Assembly: GCF_013184545.1 (NCBI RefSeq)
Contig: NZ_JAAOJA010000003.1
Location: 495,040-559,039 of the forward strand
DNA from: Pseudomonas tumuqii
GTDB taxonomy: Bacteria > Pseudomonadota > Gammaproteobacteria > Pseudomonadales > Pseudomonadaceae
Reading direction: 5' to 3'
DNA length: 64,000 nucleotides
Part shown: positions 44,368 to 55,428 of the stretch, piece after piece
Layout: the number at the start of each line of letters is the position of its first letter
How positions within the stretch are numbered: the first letter of the stretch is position 1
Translations under genes and position numbers: made by a program
Notes under the pieces: generated by a model
What the model was told of the DNA's origin: nothing
Databases searched by the model: none
What the model saw: only the letters and a program-made list of their open reading frames with translations

Positions 44368-46296
44368 CTACTGATCGTCGAAATAGCGCTCGTGCCAGGC
44401 AATCAGTGGTTGCGGGGCGTTGAGCTTCTGTCCGTAGATCACCGAATAAGACAGCACGTTCTGTACATACTGACGGGTTTCATCGAACGGAATGTTCTCG
44501 ATCCAGACGTCGTAGGCCAGGTGGTCGGCGCCGCGCAACCACTGGCGTACCCGGCCAGGGCCGGCGTTGTAGGCGGCGGAGGCGAGCACGCGGTTGCCGT
44601 TGAATTGCCCGTAGACCTGGCTCAGGTAGGCGGCGCCGAGCTGGATGTTCACATGCGGCAGCAGGGCATTGTTCGGATTGCTCAAGGGGATGCCGAATTT
44701 GCGTGCGGTCGCCTTGGCGGTCGCCGGCATCAACTGCATCAGGCCCATGGCGCCGACCGGGGACTTGGCATCGGCCATGAAGGCACTCTCCTGGCGGGTA
44801 ATGGCAAATACCCAGCTGGAGTGCAGGCCGCGTTTCTTCGACTCGATGGTCAGCGGTTCGCGGTGGGCCATGGGGAAGCGCACGTCCAGGTCGTCCCAGT
44901 ACTGCGCCTGGCTGATGGTGCGAATCGCCGGGAAGTACCACCCCATGTCGTATGCCAGGCGGGCCTGGGCAACCAGCTCGTCACGGCTGAACAGGCGGCT
45001 GACGTGGTACCACTCGCGGCGGCCATCGACGATCTGGCCGCGCGCGTGGAATTCCATGGCGCGACGAATGCCAGCGGCGTTGCGCACTTTCTGCAGGGTC
45101 TTGGGTGAAAGTTGCAACGGCTTGTTGTTCAGTTGGTAGGGCGCCTTGACCTGGTCGGCGGCCATGAATCCGTAGAAATCACGCTCCTTGGCCAGCCCCT
45201 GGTAGAGCGCTTGCGCTTCCTGGCTGTTGGGTTGGGCCAACTGCAGGCTACGCGCCTGCCAGTAACGCCAGCGGTTGGTCTGTCCCAACTCTGCAGGCAT
45301 CTGGCGGGTCAACTGATGTGCGTCGTCCCAGCGGCCGAGACGTAGCAGCAGGCGTGCACGCCATTCGCTGACGGTGTTGTCGCGCAGTTGTGGGTCGTAC
45401 TGGGCCATCACCTTGAGTGCGCGCGCGTCGAAGCGTTTTGCCAGGGTCAGGCCGATTTCACGGGCGATGGCGACTTTTTCGTCGCTGGAAAACTTCATGC
45501 GCTGGGCATAGCCATCCAGCAGTGTCAGGGCCTTCTCCGGATCTTGCCGGGCCAGGCGACGCAAGCCGAGACCCACGACATCGGCCATGGCCTGATCGTT
45601 GCGGCTGAAACGAGCGGTTTGGCTGAGGATTTGCGGTTTCTGCGCGACTTCCAGCAGCAGCTTGCCGTGGTTGCCCAGGGTCGGCAGCCCCTTGACCAGG
45701 TAGCTGGCCAAGCCATAGTTGCGGGTTTCGGCAGCGAGTTTGGCGCGCTTCCAGCGCATTTCTTCGGTGAGTTTGCCCTTGGTTGCCCACTGCTCGAACA
45801 GGCGATCGCAGGCATTGGGTTGCGACTTGCCGACCAGCCAGAGCTTCTCGGCGGTGGCAGAACCCTCGGCCAGCATGCCGTGGCCCAGTTGATATTGGCC
45901 ATACAGGCAATCCAGTTCGGTGAAGTTCAGTGCAGGATCATAGTGGTTGATGAAAGTTTGCCACTCGCCGCGCTCGGCCAGCCAGCGTAGCCAGCGCAAC
46001 TTCATCCAGCTGGCTTGCGGCAGGTCGCCATGCTCGGCGAGGAATTTTTCGATCTCGTCATTGCTGGCCCATTTGAGCCGGGCGGTGAGTTCTTCATACG
46101 CCAGGTAAGGCTCCAGCGGGTAATCACGCAGGGCGTTGGCATAGCGCTGGTAAGGGCCTTTGTCGCCTTTGGCCAGGGCGGCTTTGGCTTCGTCATAGTA
46201 CTGGCGTTGCTGGGCCAGGCTGGCAGCCTGAGCTGCTGCGGTTGCCGCGGCAGAGAGGATCAAGCAGGAAAACAGGCGAAACAGGCGACCGCGCAT
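44368..46296 (-). CDS. slt: Soluble lytic murein transglycosylase (Slt70 type)
   Basis: The protein has 642 residues from the ATG at 46296 (CGGAAG just upstream; longer in-frame extensions have no signal peptide at their start). A signal peptide (ends near AQAAS) is followed by a long superhelical U-shaped domain. The C-terminal lysozyme-like domain has the catalytic Glu in TRQESAFMADAKSPVGAMG, then LMQLMPATAK and AYNAGPGRV. It cuts the MurNAc-GlcNAc bond in the periplasm to give 1,6-anhydro muropeptides, the material that nagZ later recycles. It diverges from uup. Confidence 0.95.
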   Translation of the reverse strand: MRGRLFRLFSCLILSAAATAAAQAASLAQQRQYYDEAKAALAKGDKGPYQRYANALRDYPLEPYLAYEELTARLKWASNDEIEKFLAEHGDLPQASWMKLRWLRWLAERGEWQTFINHYDPALNFTELDCLYGQYQLGHGMLAEGSATAEKLWLVGKSQPNACDRLFEQWATKGKLTEEMRWKRAKLAAETRNYGLASYLVKGLPTLGNHGKLLLEVAQKPQILSQTARFSRNDQAMADVVGLGLRRLARQDPEKALTLLDGYAQRMKFSSDEKVAIAREIGLTLAKRFDARALKVMAQYDPQLRDNTVSEWRARLLLRLGRWDDAHQLTRQMPAELGQTNRWRYWQARSLQLAQPNSQEAQALYQGLAKERDFYGFMAADQVKAPYQLNNKPLQLSPKTLQKVRNAAGIRRAMEFHARGQIVDGRREWYHVSRLFSRDELVAQARLAYDMGWYFPAIRTISQAQYWDDLDVRFPMAHREPLTIESKKRGLHSSWVFAITRQESAFMADAKSPVGAMGLMQLMPATAKATARKFGIPLSNPNNALLPHVNIQLGAAYLSQVYGQFNGNRVLASAAYNAGPGRVRQWLRGADHLAYDVWIENIPFDETRQYVQNVLSYSVIYGQKLNAPQPLIAWHERYFDDQ

Positions 46297-46614
46297 GACA
46301 CTTCCGGGTAAACAAATGGGAGAGGCGGCGGCGAGACCGACGCTTGATACACCTAGCTTAGCCTTTTGCCGGGGGCAGGTGAAAGCTGCGCTGCCGACTG
46401 GCGCCTCAATGAAAATTGCCCGCAAACTCGGTGCTCATCTCGGTTAGAATGCGCGCCCAGTTTTTGTCGACGCCTGCGGGCGCCGGCAAACAAGTTTTTT
46501 GCGGTGATGAACCTCTGCAGAATAGGGCTGGAGCGCGTAGATGGCTGTTCATTTCTTGCGCTTTTGCAGCCGTTACCTGCCTGTTTATCAGTCGCTGTAT
46601 TATCGAGGCGTGCC
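46297..46614. other. Divergent gap between slt and uup
   Basis: The 318 bases hold no gene. A TAGAAT (46445-46450), in the context GGTTAGAATGCGCGCC common in Pseudomonas promoters, could be the -10 of uup. No good -35 is found at normal spacing. Confidence 0.4.
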
Positions 46615-48537
46615 ATGACCCTGCTTAAGTTCACCGATGTTTCCCTGGCCTACGGCGCCATGCCGCTGCTGGACAAGGTGTCTTGGCAGATTGCTCGTGG
46701 CGAGCGGGCGTGCATCATCGGCCGCAATGGTACCGGCAAGTCGAGCATGTTGAAGCTGGTCAAGGGCGACCAGAAGCCCGATGACGGCTCGGTCTGGCGC
46801 GCGCCGGGGTTGAAGATCGGCGAGTTGCCGCAAGAGCTGCCAGTAGCCGACGGACGGACAGTCTTCGATGTGGTTGCCCAGGGCCTGGACGGGGTCGGCG
46901 AACTTCTTGCCCAGTATCACCACCTGAGCCAGAACATCGTCACCGATGCCGATCTGGACAAGCTCATGCATGTCCAGCATGACCTCGAGGCCCGTGACGG
47001 TTGGCGTCTGCAGCAACTGGTCGATAGCACCTTGAGTCGCTTGCAGTTGCCGGCCGACAAGACCCTGGCCGAATTGTCCGGCGGCTGGCGGCGGCGGGTG
47101 CTGTTGGCCCAGGCGCTGGTCTCCGAGCCGGACCTGCTGTTGCTCGACGAGCCGACCAACCACCTCGACATCGGTGCCATCGCCTGGCTGGAAGAGGCGC
47201 TGCTGGGCTTCAACGGTGCCGTGCTGTTCATTACCCACGACCGCTCCTTCCTGCAAAACCTGGCCACGCGCATCCTCGAACTGGATCGCGGCGGCCTGAT
47301 CGACTGGAATGGCGACTACGCCAGCTTCCTGGTGCACAAGGAAGCCACCCTGGCCGCCGAAGAAGTGGCCAATGCCCTGTTCGACAAGCGTCTGGCCCAG
47401 GAAGAAGTCTGGATTCGCCAGGGCATCAAGGCCCGGCGCACCCGTAATGAAGGGCGCGTGCGGGCGTTGAAGGCCTTGCGGGTCGAGCGCAGCGAGCGCC
47501 GTGAACGTACCGGCAAAGCCAATATCCTGCTGGATACCGCCGATAAATCCGGTAAGCAGGTGATGGTGCTGGATAACGTCAGTTTCGCCCACCCGGGTGG
47601 GCCGTTCCTGATCAAGGATTTCTCCATGGTCCTGCAGCGCGAGGATCGTATCGGTCTGCTCGGCGCCAACGGCACCGGCAAGACCACCTTGCTGAAACTG
47701 ATGCTCGGCGGCCTGCAACCGAGCAGCGGCAGCGTCAAGGAGGGCACGCGCATCGACGTGGCTTACTTCGATCAGCTACGCCATCAGCTCGACCTGGAAA
47801 AAACCGTGATCGACAACGTCGCCGAAGGCCGCGACTTCATCGAGATCGATGGGCAAAGCCGGCATGTGCTGAGCTACCTGGGCGACTTCCTGTTCAGTCC
47901 GCAACGTGCCCGCACGCCGGTCAAGGCGCTGTCGGGTGGCGAGCGTGCACGCCTGTTGCTGGCCAAGCTGTTCAGCAAACCAGCCAACCTGCTGGTGCTG
48001 GACGAGCCGACCAACGACCTCGACGTGGAAACCCTCGAGCTGCTCGAAGAGGTGTTGCTGACGTTCAAGGGCACCGTGCTGATGGTCAGCCACGACCGGG
48101 CATTCCTCGATAACGTGGTGACCAGCACCCTGGTCTTCGAAGGCGAGGGCAAGGTTCGTGAATACGTGGGCGGTTATCAGGACTGGCTGCGTCAGGGTGG
48201 TTCGCCGCGGTTGCTCGGGGTTGGCGAAACCAAGGCCGGCAAGGCCGAATTGGCTTCCGCCGTAGTCGAGGCGGCACCGGCACCTGAGGTGGCGCCGGTT
48301 GCCAATGCGCCGGTGGCCAAGAAGAAGCTCAGTTACAAGGTGCAGCGCGAGCTTGAGGCGCTTCCTGCGCAGATTGATGCGCTGGAGGTGGACATAGCCG
48401 CACTGGAGGCACAGATCGGCGCCCCGGCGTTTTACCAGCAATCCGCGGAAAAAACTGCCGAGGTGTTGGCCCGTTTGCAAAGTCAGCAGCATGAACTGGA
48501 TAAACTGCTGGAGCGTTGGGCCGAGCTGGAAGGCTGA
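46615..48537 (+). CDS. uup: ABC-F ATPase Uup
   Basis: The protein has 640 residues with two ABC nucleotide-binding domains and no TM segment. Domain 1: Walker A GRNGTGKSS, signature LSGGWRRRVLLAQAL, Walker B LLLDEPTNHLDI. Domain 2: GANGTGKTT, LSGGERARLLLAKL, LVLDEPTNDLDV. The linker with KARRTRNEGRVRALKALR and the C-terminal coiled coil (about 560-640) that binds DNA are those of Uup. ABC-F proteins act on the ribosome; Uup loss raises precise transposon excision. The ATG at 46615 has a GAGG site. Confidence 0.94.
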   Translation: MTLLKFTDVSLAYGAMPLLDKVSWQIARGERACIIGRNGTGKSSMLKLVKGDQKPDDGSVWRAPGLKIGELPQELPVADGRTVFDVVAQGLDGVGELLAQYHHLSQNIVTDADLDKLMHVQHDLEARDGWRLQQLVDSTLSRLQLPADKTLAELSGGWRRRVLLAQALVSEPDLLLLDEPTNHLDIGAIAWLEEALLGFNGAVLFITHDRSFLQNLATRILELDRGGLIDWNGDYASFLVHKEATLAAEEVANALFDKRLAQEEVWIRQGIKARRTRNEGRVRALKALRVERSERRERTGKANILLDTADKSGKQVMVLDNVSFAHPGGPFLIKDFSMVLQREDRIGLLGANGTGKTTLLKLMLGGLQPSSGSVKEGTRIDVAYFDQLRHQLDLEKTVIDNVAEGRDFIEIDGQSRHVLSYLGDFLFSPQRARTPVKALSGGERARLLLAKLFSKPANLLVLDEPTNDLDVETLELLEEVLLTFKGTVLMVSHDRAFLDNVVTSTLVFEGEGKVREYVGGYQDWLRQGGSPRLLGVGETKAGKAELASAVVEAAPAPEVAPVANAPVAKKKLSYKVQRELEALPAQIDALEVDIAALEAQIGAPAFYQQSAEKTAEVLARLQSQQHELDKLLERWAELEG

Positions 48538-48539
48538 GA

Positions 48540-48713
48540 GCTTGTGAAAAAACTCTCGCCTACTGCGACCGCCCCCTGACGCCCGTTGCTGGCGTTGCGC
48601 TACGCGAAAAACAGGGTCATTTAGCTCACTAAACTCCCCCGTTTTTCACGTAACGCGCCTTGCCGCGAACACCAGGAGACGCTCTCGCTACGGCGCTCGA
48701 TATTTTCACAATC
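48540..48713 (+). repeat. Dispersed GTTGTGAAAA element, copy 5, with a nested palindrome
   Basis: It begins 2 bases after the uup stop. The ends are CTTGTGAAAA (48541-48550) and TTTTCACAAT (48703-48712). In its centre lies a separate palindrome: GAAAAACAGGG (48606-48616) against CCCCCGTTTTTC (to 48647), with TTTAG CTCA CTAAA as the inner stem. The right half matches the copy at 3960 in reverse. Confidence 0.75.
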
Positions 48714-48782
48714 TCTGAGCCCGATTGTTGCAATAGCTGATTATCCCCAAGCACAACCTCAAAACGTCTGGCGGAGACATGC

Positions 48783-49469
48783 ATGGCCATCGAGTACCGG
48801 ATTACTCTCGACGATAATCACGAGTTCAGTTACAGGATCGAACTGAACCGTGTGTATGATCCCGCCCAGGCTCAGGTGGCGCCCAGTTGGACGCGCCTGG
48901 ACCACCAGCAGTGCAGCAATTGTCCGCTGAGCAGGAACGACTTCAGTCACTGCCCGGCAGCCGTCGATCTGCACCAGGTGATCGAGGACTTTCAGGGGCT
49001 GCCGGCCTTCAAGAAGGCCATGGTCTGGGTGCGCACGCCAGAGCGTGAATACACCAAGCAGGTCGGGCTGGAGGAGGGCTTGCGTGCCCTGCTCGGGGTG
49101 ATCATGGCAACTAGCGCCTGTCCGGTGTTGGGCAAGCTCAAGCCGATGGCGCAGAATCATCTGCCGTTCGCCAATAATCAGGAATTCATCCTGCGCGCGG
49201 TTTCGTTGTACTTGGCGCGCCAGTATTTCAATTTCCGTGAAGGGCGGCTCGCGGATTGGGAGTTGAAAGGGTTGGTGCGCATGTTTCAGCAATTGCAGTT
49301 GGTCAATCAGGCGTTCTGGCAGCGGATTCACGACACCTGCGAGGGCGACTCGAACCTCAAGGCCTTTTTGACCTTCTTTTCCATGTCGTCGAGCATGACC
49401 TACTCACTGGAAACCCAGTTGCAGAAGATTCGTCCGTTGGTGATGAGTGCGGGCGACAATTTCGAGTGA
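48783..49469 (+). CDS. Conserved hypothetical protein with N-terminal cysteine cluster
   Basis: The protein has 228 residues and is soluble. GGAGA lies 5-6 bases before the ATG. An N-terminal strand-rich part (about 1-35) is followed by CSNCPLSRNDFSHCPAA, a Cys-x2-Cys-x9-Cys cluster that could bind metal. A helical domain with CPVLGKLKPMAQNHLPFANN follows. I recognise it as a conserved Pseudomonas protein (possibly the family named DUF6901) but not its function. It is a single gene between uup and uspA. Confidence 0.75.
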   Translation: MAIEYRITLDDNHEFSYRIELNRVYDPAQAQVAPSWTRLDHQQCSNCPLSRNDFSHCPAAVDLHQVIEDFQGLPAFKKAMVWVRTPEREYTKQVGLEEGLRALLGVIMATSACPVLGKLKPMAQNHLPFANNQEFILRAVSLYLARQYFNFREGRLADWELKGLVRMFQQLQLVNQAFWQRIHDTCEGDSNLKAFLTFFSMSSSMTYSLETQLQKIRPLVMSAGDNFE

Positions 49470-49513
49470 CCGGGAGCGAATGAGGTTTGGCGCCTCATTC
49501 GCCAGTTGCGCGT

Positions 49514-49954
49514 TTACTCGGGTTTCTTCAGGCGTACGGCCAGCACGTCGCAGGGGGCGCCATGCAGCACGTCATTGGCGGTAGAGCCGAGCAGTAATGC
49601 CAGGCCATGGCGGCCATGGCTGCCGACGATGATCAGGTCGCAGCCTTGCTCCTCGGCCAAGCGGTGTATTTCCTGACGTGGCTGACCGTATGCCAGATGG
49701 CGTTGGTCGGCGCCCAGGTCGGGGTATTTGCCGGCAAAGCTGTCCAGGCGCTCACGGGCTTGTTCGAATTGCTGCTGTTGCAGCATCGACAGGTCCATGG
49801 GCACGTCCCCGCCAAACGCCATGGCCATGGGTTCGACTATATGTACCACGGATAATTTGGCGTGGCTGCTCGAGGCCAGCTTCTGTGCACGCTGCATGAC
49901 TGGATCGCACTCTTCGGTTAGGTCGACAGCGACCAGAATATGCTGGTAGGGCAT
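49514..49954 (-). CDS. Universal stress protein, UspA family
   Basis: The protein has 146 residues from the ATG at 49954, with GAGGAG 6 bases upstream. The Rossmann-like Usp fold has N-terminal ILVAVDLTEECDPVMQRA and the C-terminal ATP-binding type motif LIIVGSHGRHGLALLLGSTA (G-x2-G-x9-G-S/T). Such proteins help in survival under starvation, low oxygen or oxidative stress; the particular trigger is unknown. It diverges from a small membrane gene. Confidence 0.92.
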   Translation of the reverse strand: MPYQHILVAVDLTEECDPVMQRAQKLASSSHAKLSVVHIVEPMAMAFGGDVPMDLSMLQQQQFEQARERLDSFAGKYPDLGADQRHLAYGQPRQEIHRLAEEQGCDLIIVGSHGRHGLALLLGSTANDVLHGAPCDVLAVRLKKPE

Positions 49955-50039
49955 GGGTGACTCCTCTAAGGGTTGTCGATGGTGGTAAGTATGGCCGCAT
50001 TGAACGCTTGTGACAGGCTTTTGCCTGCGAGATGAATTT

Positions 50040-50477
50040 ATGCCTGTATGGATCATATTGCTGCTTCTGGCTTTTGTGCTCAGCCCACTGGCCATGCTAA
50101 TGCCATCGCGGCGACAGCGTGGGCGGATGGATGTGCGTTTGCAAGCCCGGCGCATGGGGTTGGCGATGCAGTTGTCGCGCGAGCAGTGGCCGCACTGGCT
50201 GGCTATCGAGCCGCCGGGTCAGTGTCCGCAATATCATCGGGCGCGGCGCCGTGGGCATGAGGATTGCTGGTGTTACTGGCAGGCTGCACCGGGCCAGTGG
50301 CTGAATCAATGGCGTGAGCCGTGCGGCGATGCGTCATTGGCCGAGCAATTGGCCAGCCTGCCGGTCGATGTGTACAAGGTCGAGGCAACGACGCAGGTGA
50401 TCGCGCTGTATTGGGGTGAGCGGGAAGAATTGGACGCGCTGCAGAAGATCGCCAGCTTCTTGCTTGCACGCGCTTGA
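50040..50477 (+). CDS. Hypothetical protein with N-terminal membrane anchor
   Basis: The protein has 145 residues from the ATG at 50040. One TM helix (residues 3-22, VWIILLLLAFVLSPLAML) is followed by a basic segment and a soluble part with several Trp and Cys (HEDCWCYWQAAPGQWLNQW). The layout suggests a small inner-membrane protein facing the cytoplasm. I do not recognise a family. It is divergent from uspA with only 85 bases between. Confidence 0.7.
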   Translation: MPVWIILLLLAFVLSPLAMLMPSRRQRGRMDVRLQARRMGLAMQLSREQWPHWLAIEPPGQCPQYHRARRRGHEDCWCYWQAAPGQWLNQWREPCGDASLAEQLASLPVDVYKVEATTQVIALYWGEREELDALQKIASFLLARA

Positions 50478-51416
50478 GCGGCAGACCGTCAGGCAATCAA
50501 GAAAGAAAACCCGATGCAGGCACCGGGCTATAAATGCGGCCAGGCAGGCCGGAAAGGTCGAATGAGCCATGCGCAGTGCGCCCTGGCTCGGTGCTGCATG
50601 TCCGCGATTATTCAATAAGCGCCACTTGCGGCTGACGCTGTTCGGCGTCTGCCTGATTTGCCGGTTGTCCTGCGGGGCCCCGTTCCAGGCGCTGCGGTTT
50701 GCCGGCAGTCCGGTGACCATCTGTTCCAGTGATTGGGTTCCCCCCACCCTAAGAAGTTGCTCCTGGCGAAGCATAGCCGAGCGCGATTGCTTGCGTCAGC
50801 AGGTTTTGCTCGCGGCTTTGCTGGGTCAGTGCGGCGTCTATCGTCCAGCTCGATTGTGCCATATGGCTCCTGGCGCAGGGCCAGCAATCGGCGGTGCTGG
50901 TTGCCAGGTCAGCCACCGGCTGCAAGTCAGTGAACTCCTGGGTTTTCACTGCGCTGATGGCCTCCCATGCTGCTGTACATAAAAGTCGCTGAGGCTTTTT
51001 TTGCGTGCCCTAGTGCGGTTGAAACGCTCTCATCAGGCTGCTGAAGGGCTCGCTTGCGTGGGGCTGTTGTCGGCCAAATATTGGATTTTTCTGTTTATCG
51101 CTGCTGATGGCTGCCTGATCGCTTCAATACAAGGCTATCCGTCAGCAGGAGTCCTAGCTCGGGTAGTCGTCGATGCATCAAGCTACAAGCGACCAATTGA
51201 CAATCTGCAGCTTTTCCTTGAAGGTGGGCACACCCAAATCAAACGGGCGTATGAATTGAGCGTTTGCTTAAGAAAGCAGCGCCAATCCAGTCCGATTATC
51301 GCGTCGGCGGGTGTGCCAGGCTCGTAGGGGCTACTCTGAAACGGCTGTGCCGTGGGGTAGCTAGCTGGTTGGCTCCGATGTGTACTGTTCAGCTTCCATA
51401 CCGTGGAGATCAGTTG
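50478..51416. other. Long intergenic region before fadB
   Basis: These 939 bases have no intact gene that I can support with confidence. On the minus strand, 50580-50862 has codon-like composition in two successive frames (listed separately). Near fadB a TTGACA (51197-51202) is present without a matching -10. GAAACGGCTGTGCC (51338-51351) is only a half match to a PsrA site. CAAAC and GTTTG (51240-51244, 51262-51266) face each other at a 17-base distance, too far for the known PsrA motif. Confidence 0.5.
50580..50862 (-). pseudogene. Possible frameshifted small gene
   Basis: An ATG at 50862, with AGGAG 4 bases upstream, opens a frame of 37 codons (MAQSSWTIDAALTQQSREQN..., stop at 50749). Third-position GC falls off in its last codons. 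Another frame then continues (GGTQSLEQMVTGLPANRSAW, then APQDNRQIRQTPNSVSRKWR) with high third-position GC down to about 50600. This suggests one former small gene broken by a single-base shift near 50770, or a very short real gene. No family is recognised. Confidence 0.3.
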
Positions 51417-53564
51417 ATGATTTACGAAGGTAAAGCCATCACGGTTAAGGCTCTTGAGAGCGGCATAGTCGAATTGAAATTCGACCTCAAGGGTGAGTCC
51501 GTCAACAAATTCAACCGTCAAACCCTCAACGAACTGCGTCAGTCGGTCGATGCAATCAAGTCTGATGGTTCGATCAAGGGCGTGATCGTCACCAGTGGCA
51601 AAGACGTGTTTATCGTCGGCGCCGACATCACCGAGTTCGTCGACAGCTTCAAGTTGCCGGACGCAGAGCTGGTGGCTGGCAACCTCGAAGCCAACAAGAT
51701 CTTCAGTGATTTTGAAGACCTCGCCGTGCCGACCGTGGCCGCAATCAATGGCATCGCCCTGGGCGGTGGTTTTGAGATGTGCCTGGCGGCGGATTACCGG
51801 GTCATGGCCGACAGCGCCAAAGTGGGGCTGCCGGAAGTCAAGCTGGGCATCTACCCGGGCTTCGGCGGCACCGTGCGGCTGCCTCGCCTGATCGGTACCG
51901 ACAATGCGGTCGAGTGGATTGCCTCGGGCAAGGAAAATCGTGCGGACGATGCCCTGAAAGTGGGGGCCGTCGATGCGGTCGTGACTGCCGACAAGTTGCA
52001 GGCCGCAGCGCTGGATCTGGTCAAGCGCGCCATCTCCGGCGAACTGGACTACAAGGCCAAGCGCCAGCCTAAGCTGGAAAAGCTCAAGCTCAACGCCATC
52101 GAGCAGATGATGTGCTTCGAAACCGCCAAGGGCTTCGTTGCCGGCCAGGCCGGCCCGAACTACCCGGCTCCGGTCGAGGCGATCAAGACCATCCAGAAAG
52201 CCGCCAACTTCGGTCGCGACAAGGCGCTGGAAGTGGAAGCCGCCGGCTTCGTCAAGCTGGCCAAGACCCCGGTTGCTGCCAGCCTGATCGGTTTGTTCCT
52301 GAATGATCAGGAGCTGAAGAAGAAAGCCAAGCACTACGACGAAATCGCCAAAGACGTGAAACTGGCTGCCGTTCTCGGCGCCGGCATCATGGGCGGCGGT
52401 ATCGCCTACCAGTCGGCGGTCAAGGGCACGCCGATCCTGATGAAGGATATCCGTGAGGACGGTATCCAGATGGGCCTGAACGAAGCCTCCAAGCTGCTCG
52501 GCAGCCGTGTGGCCAAAGGCCGCCTGACCCCGGCGAAGATGGCAGAAGCCCTCAACGCCATTCGCCCGACCCTGTCCTACGGCGATTTCGGCAACGTCGA
52601 CATCGTCGTCGAAGCCGTGGTCGAGAACCCCAAGGTCAAGCAAGCCGTGCTGGCCGAAGTGGAAGGTCTGGTCAAGGGTGATGCGATCCTGACGTCCAAC
52701 ACGTCGACCATCTCCATCAGCCTGCTGGCCAAGGCGCTCAAACGTCCGGAAAATTTCTGCGGCATGCACTTCTTCAACCCGGTGCACATGATGCCGCTGG
52801 TCGAAGTGATCCGTGGCGAGAAGTCCGGCGAGGTGGCGATCGCCACCACCGTGGCTTACGCCAAGAAGATGGGCAAGACTCCGGTTGTGGTCAACGACTG
52901 CCCGGGCTTCCTGGTCAACCGCGTGCTGTTCCCGTACTTCGGCGGTTTCTCCAAACTGCTCGGTTTCGGTGTCGACTTCGTGCGCATCGACAAGGTCATG
53001 GAGAAGTTCGGCTGGCCGATGGGCCCGGCGTACCTGTCCGACGTGGTCGGTATCGATACCGGTCACCATGGCCGTGACGTGATGGCCGAAGGCTTCCCGG
53101 ATCGCATGGCGGTCGAAGGTCGCACTGCAGTCGACGTGATGTACGAAGCCAATCGCTTGGGCCAGAAGAATGGCAAGGGTTTCTACGCCTACGAAATGGA
53201 CAAGCGTGGCAAGCCGAAGAAGGTCATTGATCCGGTGGCTTACGAGTTGCTCAAGCCCCTCGTCACCGAGCAGCGTGAAGTGACCGATGAAGACATCATC
53301 AACTTCATGATGATCCCGCTGTGCCTGGAAACCGTGCGTTGCCTGGAAGACGGCATCGTCGAAACCGCCGCCGAGGCCGATATGGGCCTCATCTATGGCA
53401 TCGGCTTCCCGCCGTTCCGCGGTGGTGCGCTGCGTTACATCGACAGCATCGGTGTCGCCGAATTCGTGGCCCTGGCCGACAAATATGCCGACCTGGGTGC
53501 GCTGTACCAGCCGACCGCAAAACTTCGCGAAATGGCCGCCAACGGCCAGAAGTTCTTCGGTTAA
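51417..53564 (+). CDS. fadB: Fatty-acid oxidation complex alpha subunit FadB
   Basis: The protein has 715 residues, exactly the usual length, from the ATG at 51417 with GGAGA upstream. The N-terminal enoyl-CoA hydratase/isomerase domain has [15 protein letters not shown] (oxyanion hole) and [15 protein letters not shown]. The 3-hydroxyacyl-CoA dehydrogenase domain starts with the NAD motif [17 protein letters not shown] at about 319 and includes the catalytic His in [16 protein letters not shown]. It carries out the hydration and dehydrogenation steps of beta-oxidation with FadA. fadA follows 29 bases later. PsrA is a known regulator of fadBA in Pseudomonas. Confidence 0.97.
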   Translation: MIYEGKAITVKALESGIVELKFDLKGESVNKFNRQTLNELRQSVDAIKSDGSIKGVIVTSGKDVFIVGADITEFVDSFKLPDAELVAGNLEANKIFSDFEDLAVPTVAAINGIALGGGFEMCLAADYRVMADSAKVGLPEVKLGIYPGFGGTVRLPRLIGTDNAVEWIASGKENRADDALKVGAVDAVVTADKLQAAALDLVKRAISGELDYKAKRQPKLEKLKLNAIEQMMCFETAKGFVAGQAGPNYPAPVEAIKTIQKAANFGRDKALEVEAAGFVKLAKTPVAASLIGLFLNDQELKKKAKHYDEIAKDVKLAAVLGAGIMGGGIAYQSAVKGTPILMKDIREDGIQMGLNEASKLLGSRVAKGRLTPAKMAEALNAIRPTLSYGDFGNVDIVVEAVVENPKVKQAVLAEVEGLVKGDAILTSNTSTISISLLAKALKRPENFCGMHFFNPVHMMPLVEVIRGEKSGEVAIATTVAYAKKMGKTPVVVNDCPGFLVNRVLFPYFGGFSKLLGFGVDFVRIDKVMEKFGWPMGPAYLSDVVGIDTGHHGRDVMAEGFPDRMAVEGRTAVDVMYEANRLGQKNGKGFYAYEMDKRGKPKKVIDPVAYELLKPLVTEQREVTDEDIINFMMIPLCLETVRCLEDGIVETAAEADMGLIYGIGFPPFRGGALRYIDSIGVAEFVALADKYADLGALYQPTAKLREMAANGQKFFG

Positions 53565-53578
53565 TGCGCACAGACTAG

Positions 53579-54769
<1,191 letters not shown>

Positions 54770-54796
54770 TTGATCAGAGAAGGCGCTCACAGACGC

Positions 54797-54830
54797 AAAA
54801 CCGGGGCCTAGTGCCCCGGTTTTTGTTTTT
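54797..54830 (+). terminator. Terminator of fadBA
   Basis: AAAACCGGGGC and GCCCCGGTTTTT form a stem around a short loop, followed by GTTTTT, 27 bases after the fadA stop. Confidence 0.92.
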
Positions 54831-54933
54831 GGCCTGCCATCCATGGCGGCCACCCTTCAGGCCGTCGCTACGCGACGTGAAAAATTTCTCCCGGAAATTT
54901 TTTCTCGGCAGAAAATCTTCAAGGAATTTAGCC

Positions 54934-55170
54934 ATGCAATTACAGCCCGGTCTTTATCGCCACTACAAAGGACCCGAGTACCGCGTATTTGGCGTGGCTC
55001 GGCATTCCGAGGCAGAGCAGCAAGTAGTGGTCTATCAGGCGCTATACGGCGATTACGGGCTGTGGGTGCGCCCGCTGGAGATGTTTTGTGAAAGCGTTGA
55101 AGTGGACGGCGAGATGGTTCCGCGCTTTGCTTTGATTCAGGCCGAAACCAGCCTTTTCGACCGACCCTGA
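54934..55170 (+). CDS. DUF1653-domain protein
   Basis: The protein has 78 residues from the ATG at 54934 with AAGGA upstream. The DUF1653 domain fills it: GLYRHYKGPEYRVFGVARHS at the start, then VVVYQALYGDYGLWVRPLEMF. It is a small soluble strand-rich protein of unknown role, widely kept in bacteria. It lies alone between fadA and topA. Confidence 0.88.
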   Translation: MQLQPGLYRHYKGPEYRVFGVARHSEAEQQVVVYQALYGDYGLWVRPLEMFCESVEVDGEMVPRFALIQAETSLFDRP

Positions 55171-55194
55171 ACGCAGACCGCACTATTGCTGCGC

Positions 55195-55222
55195 TTGACC
55201 TCAACCTTAACCCCACTATATA
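55195..55222 (+). promoter_or_regulatory. Probable sigma-70 promoter for topA
   Basis: TTGACC (55195-55200) and TATATA (55217-55222) are separated by 16 bases, in a 258-base gap before topA. An in-register TATATA two bases on would give 18. The leader would be about 200 bases. Confidence 0.5.
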
Positions 55223-55428
55223 TAGCGGTGCCGCGCTGGCCGGCTATTGAAAAACCATGCGCTGGATCGTGCAGCGTTGAACGCGGCCGCAGAATGCTTT
55301 TTTACAGCAAGTAAACTCCGCTTCTTCGGTTGAATTCACCTCGACAGTTATTGCTGAACACTATATTCCAACAGTTTTTATGGCGCCTCTCGCCTTTCAT
55401 TTATCGAATTTCAGGAATTTTCCAATCC

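Noticed and set aside
51338..51351. PsrA site before fadB
   Set aside because: GAAACGGCTGTGCC matches only one half; the second half differs in three of five bases, so it is not listed as an operator.
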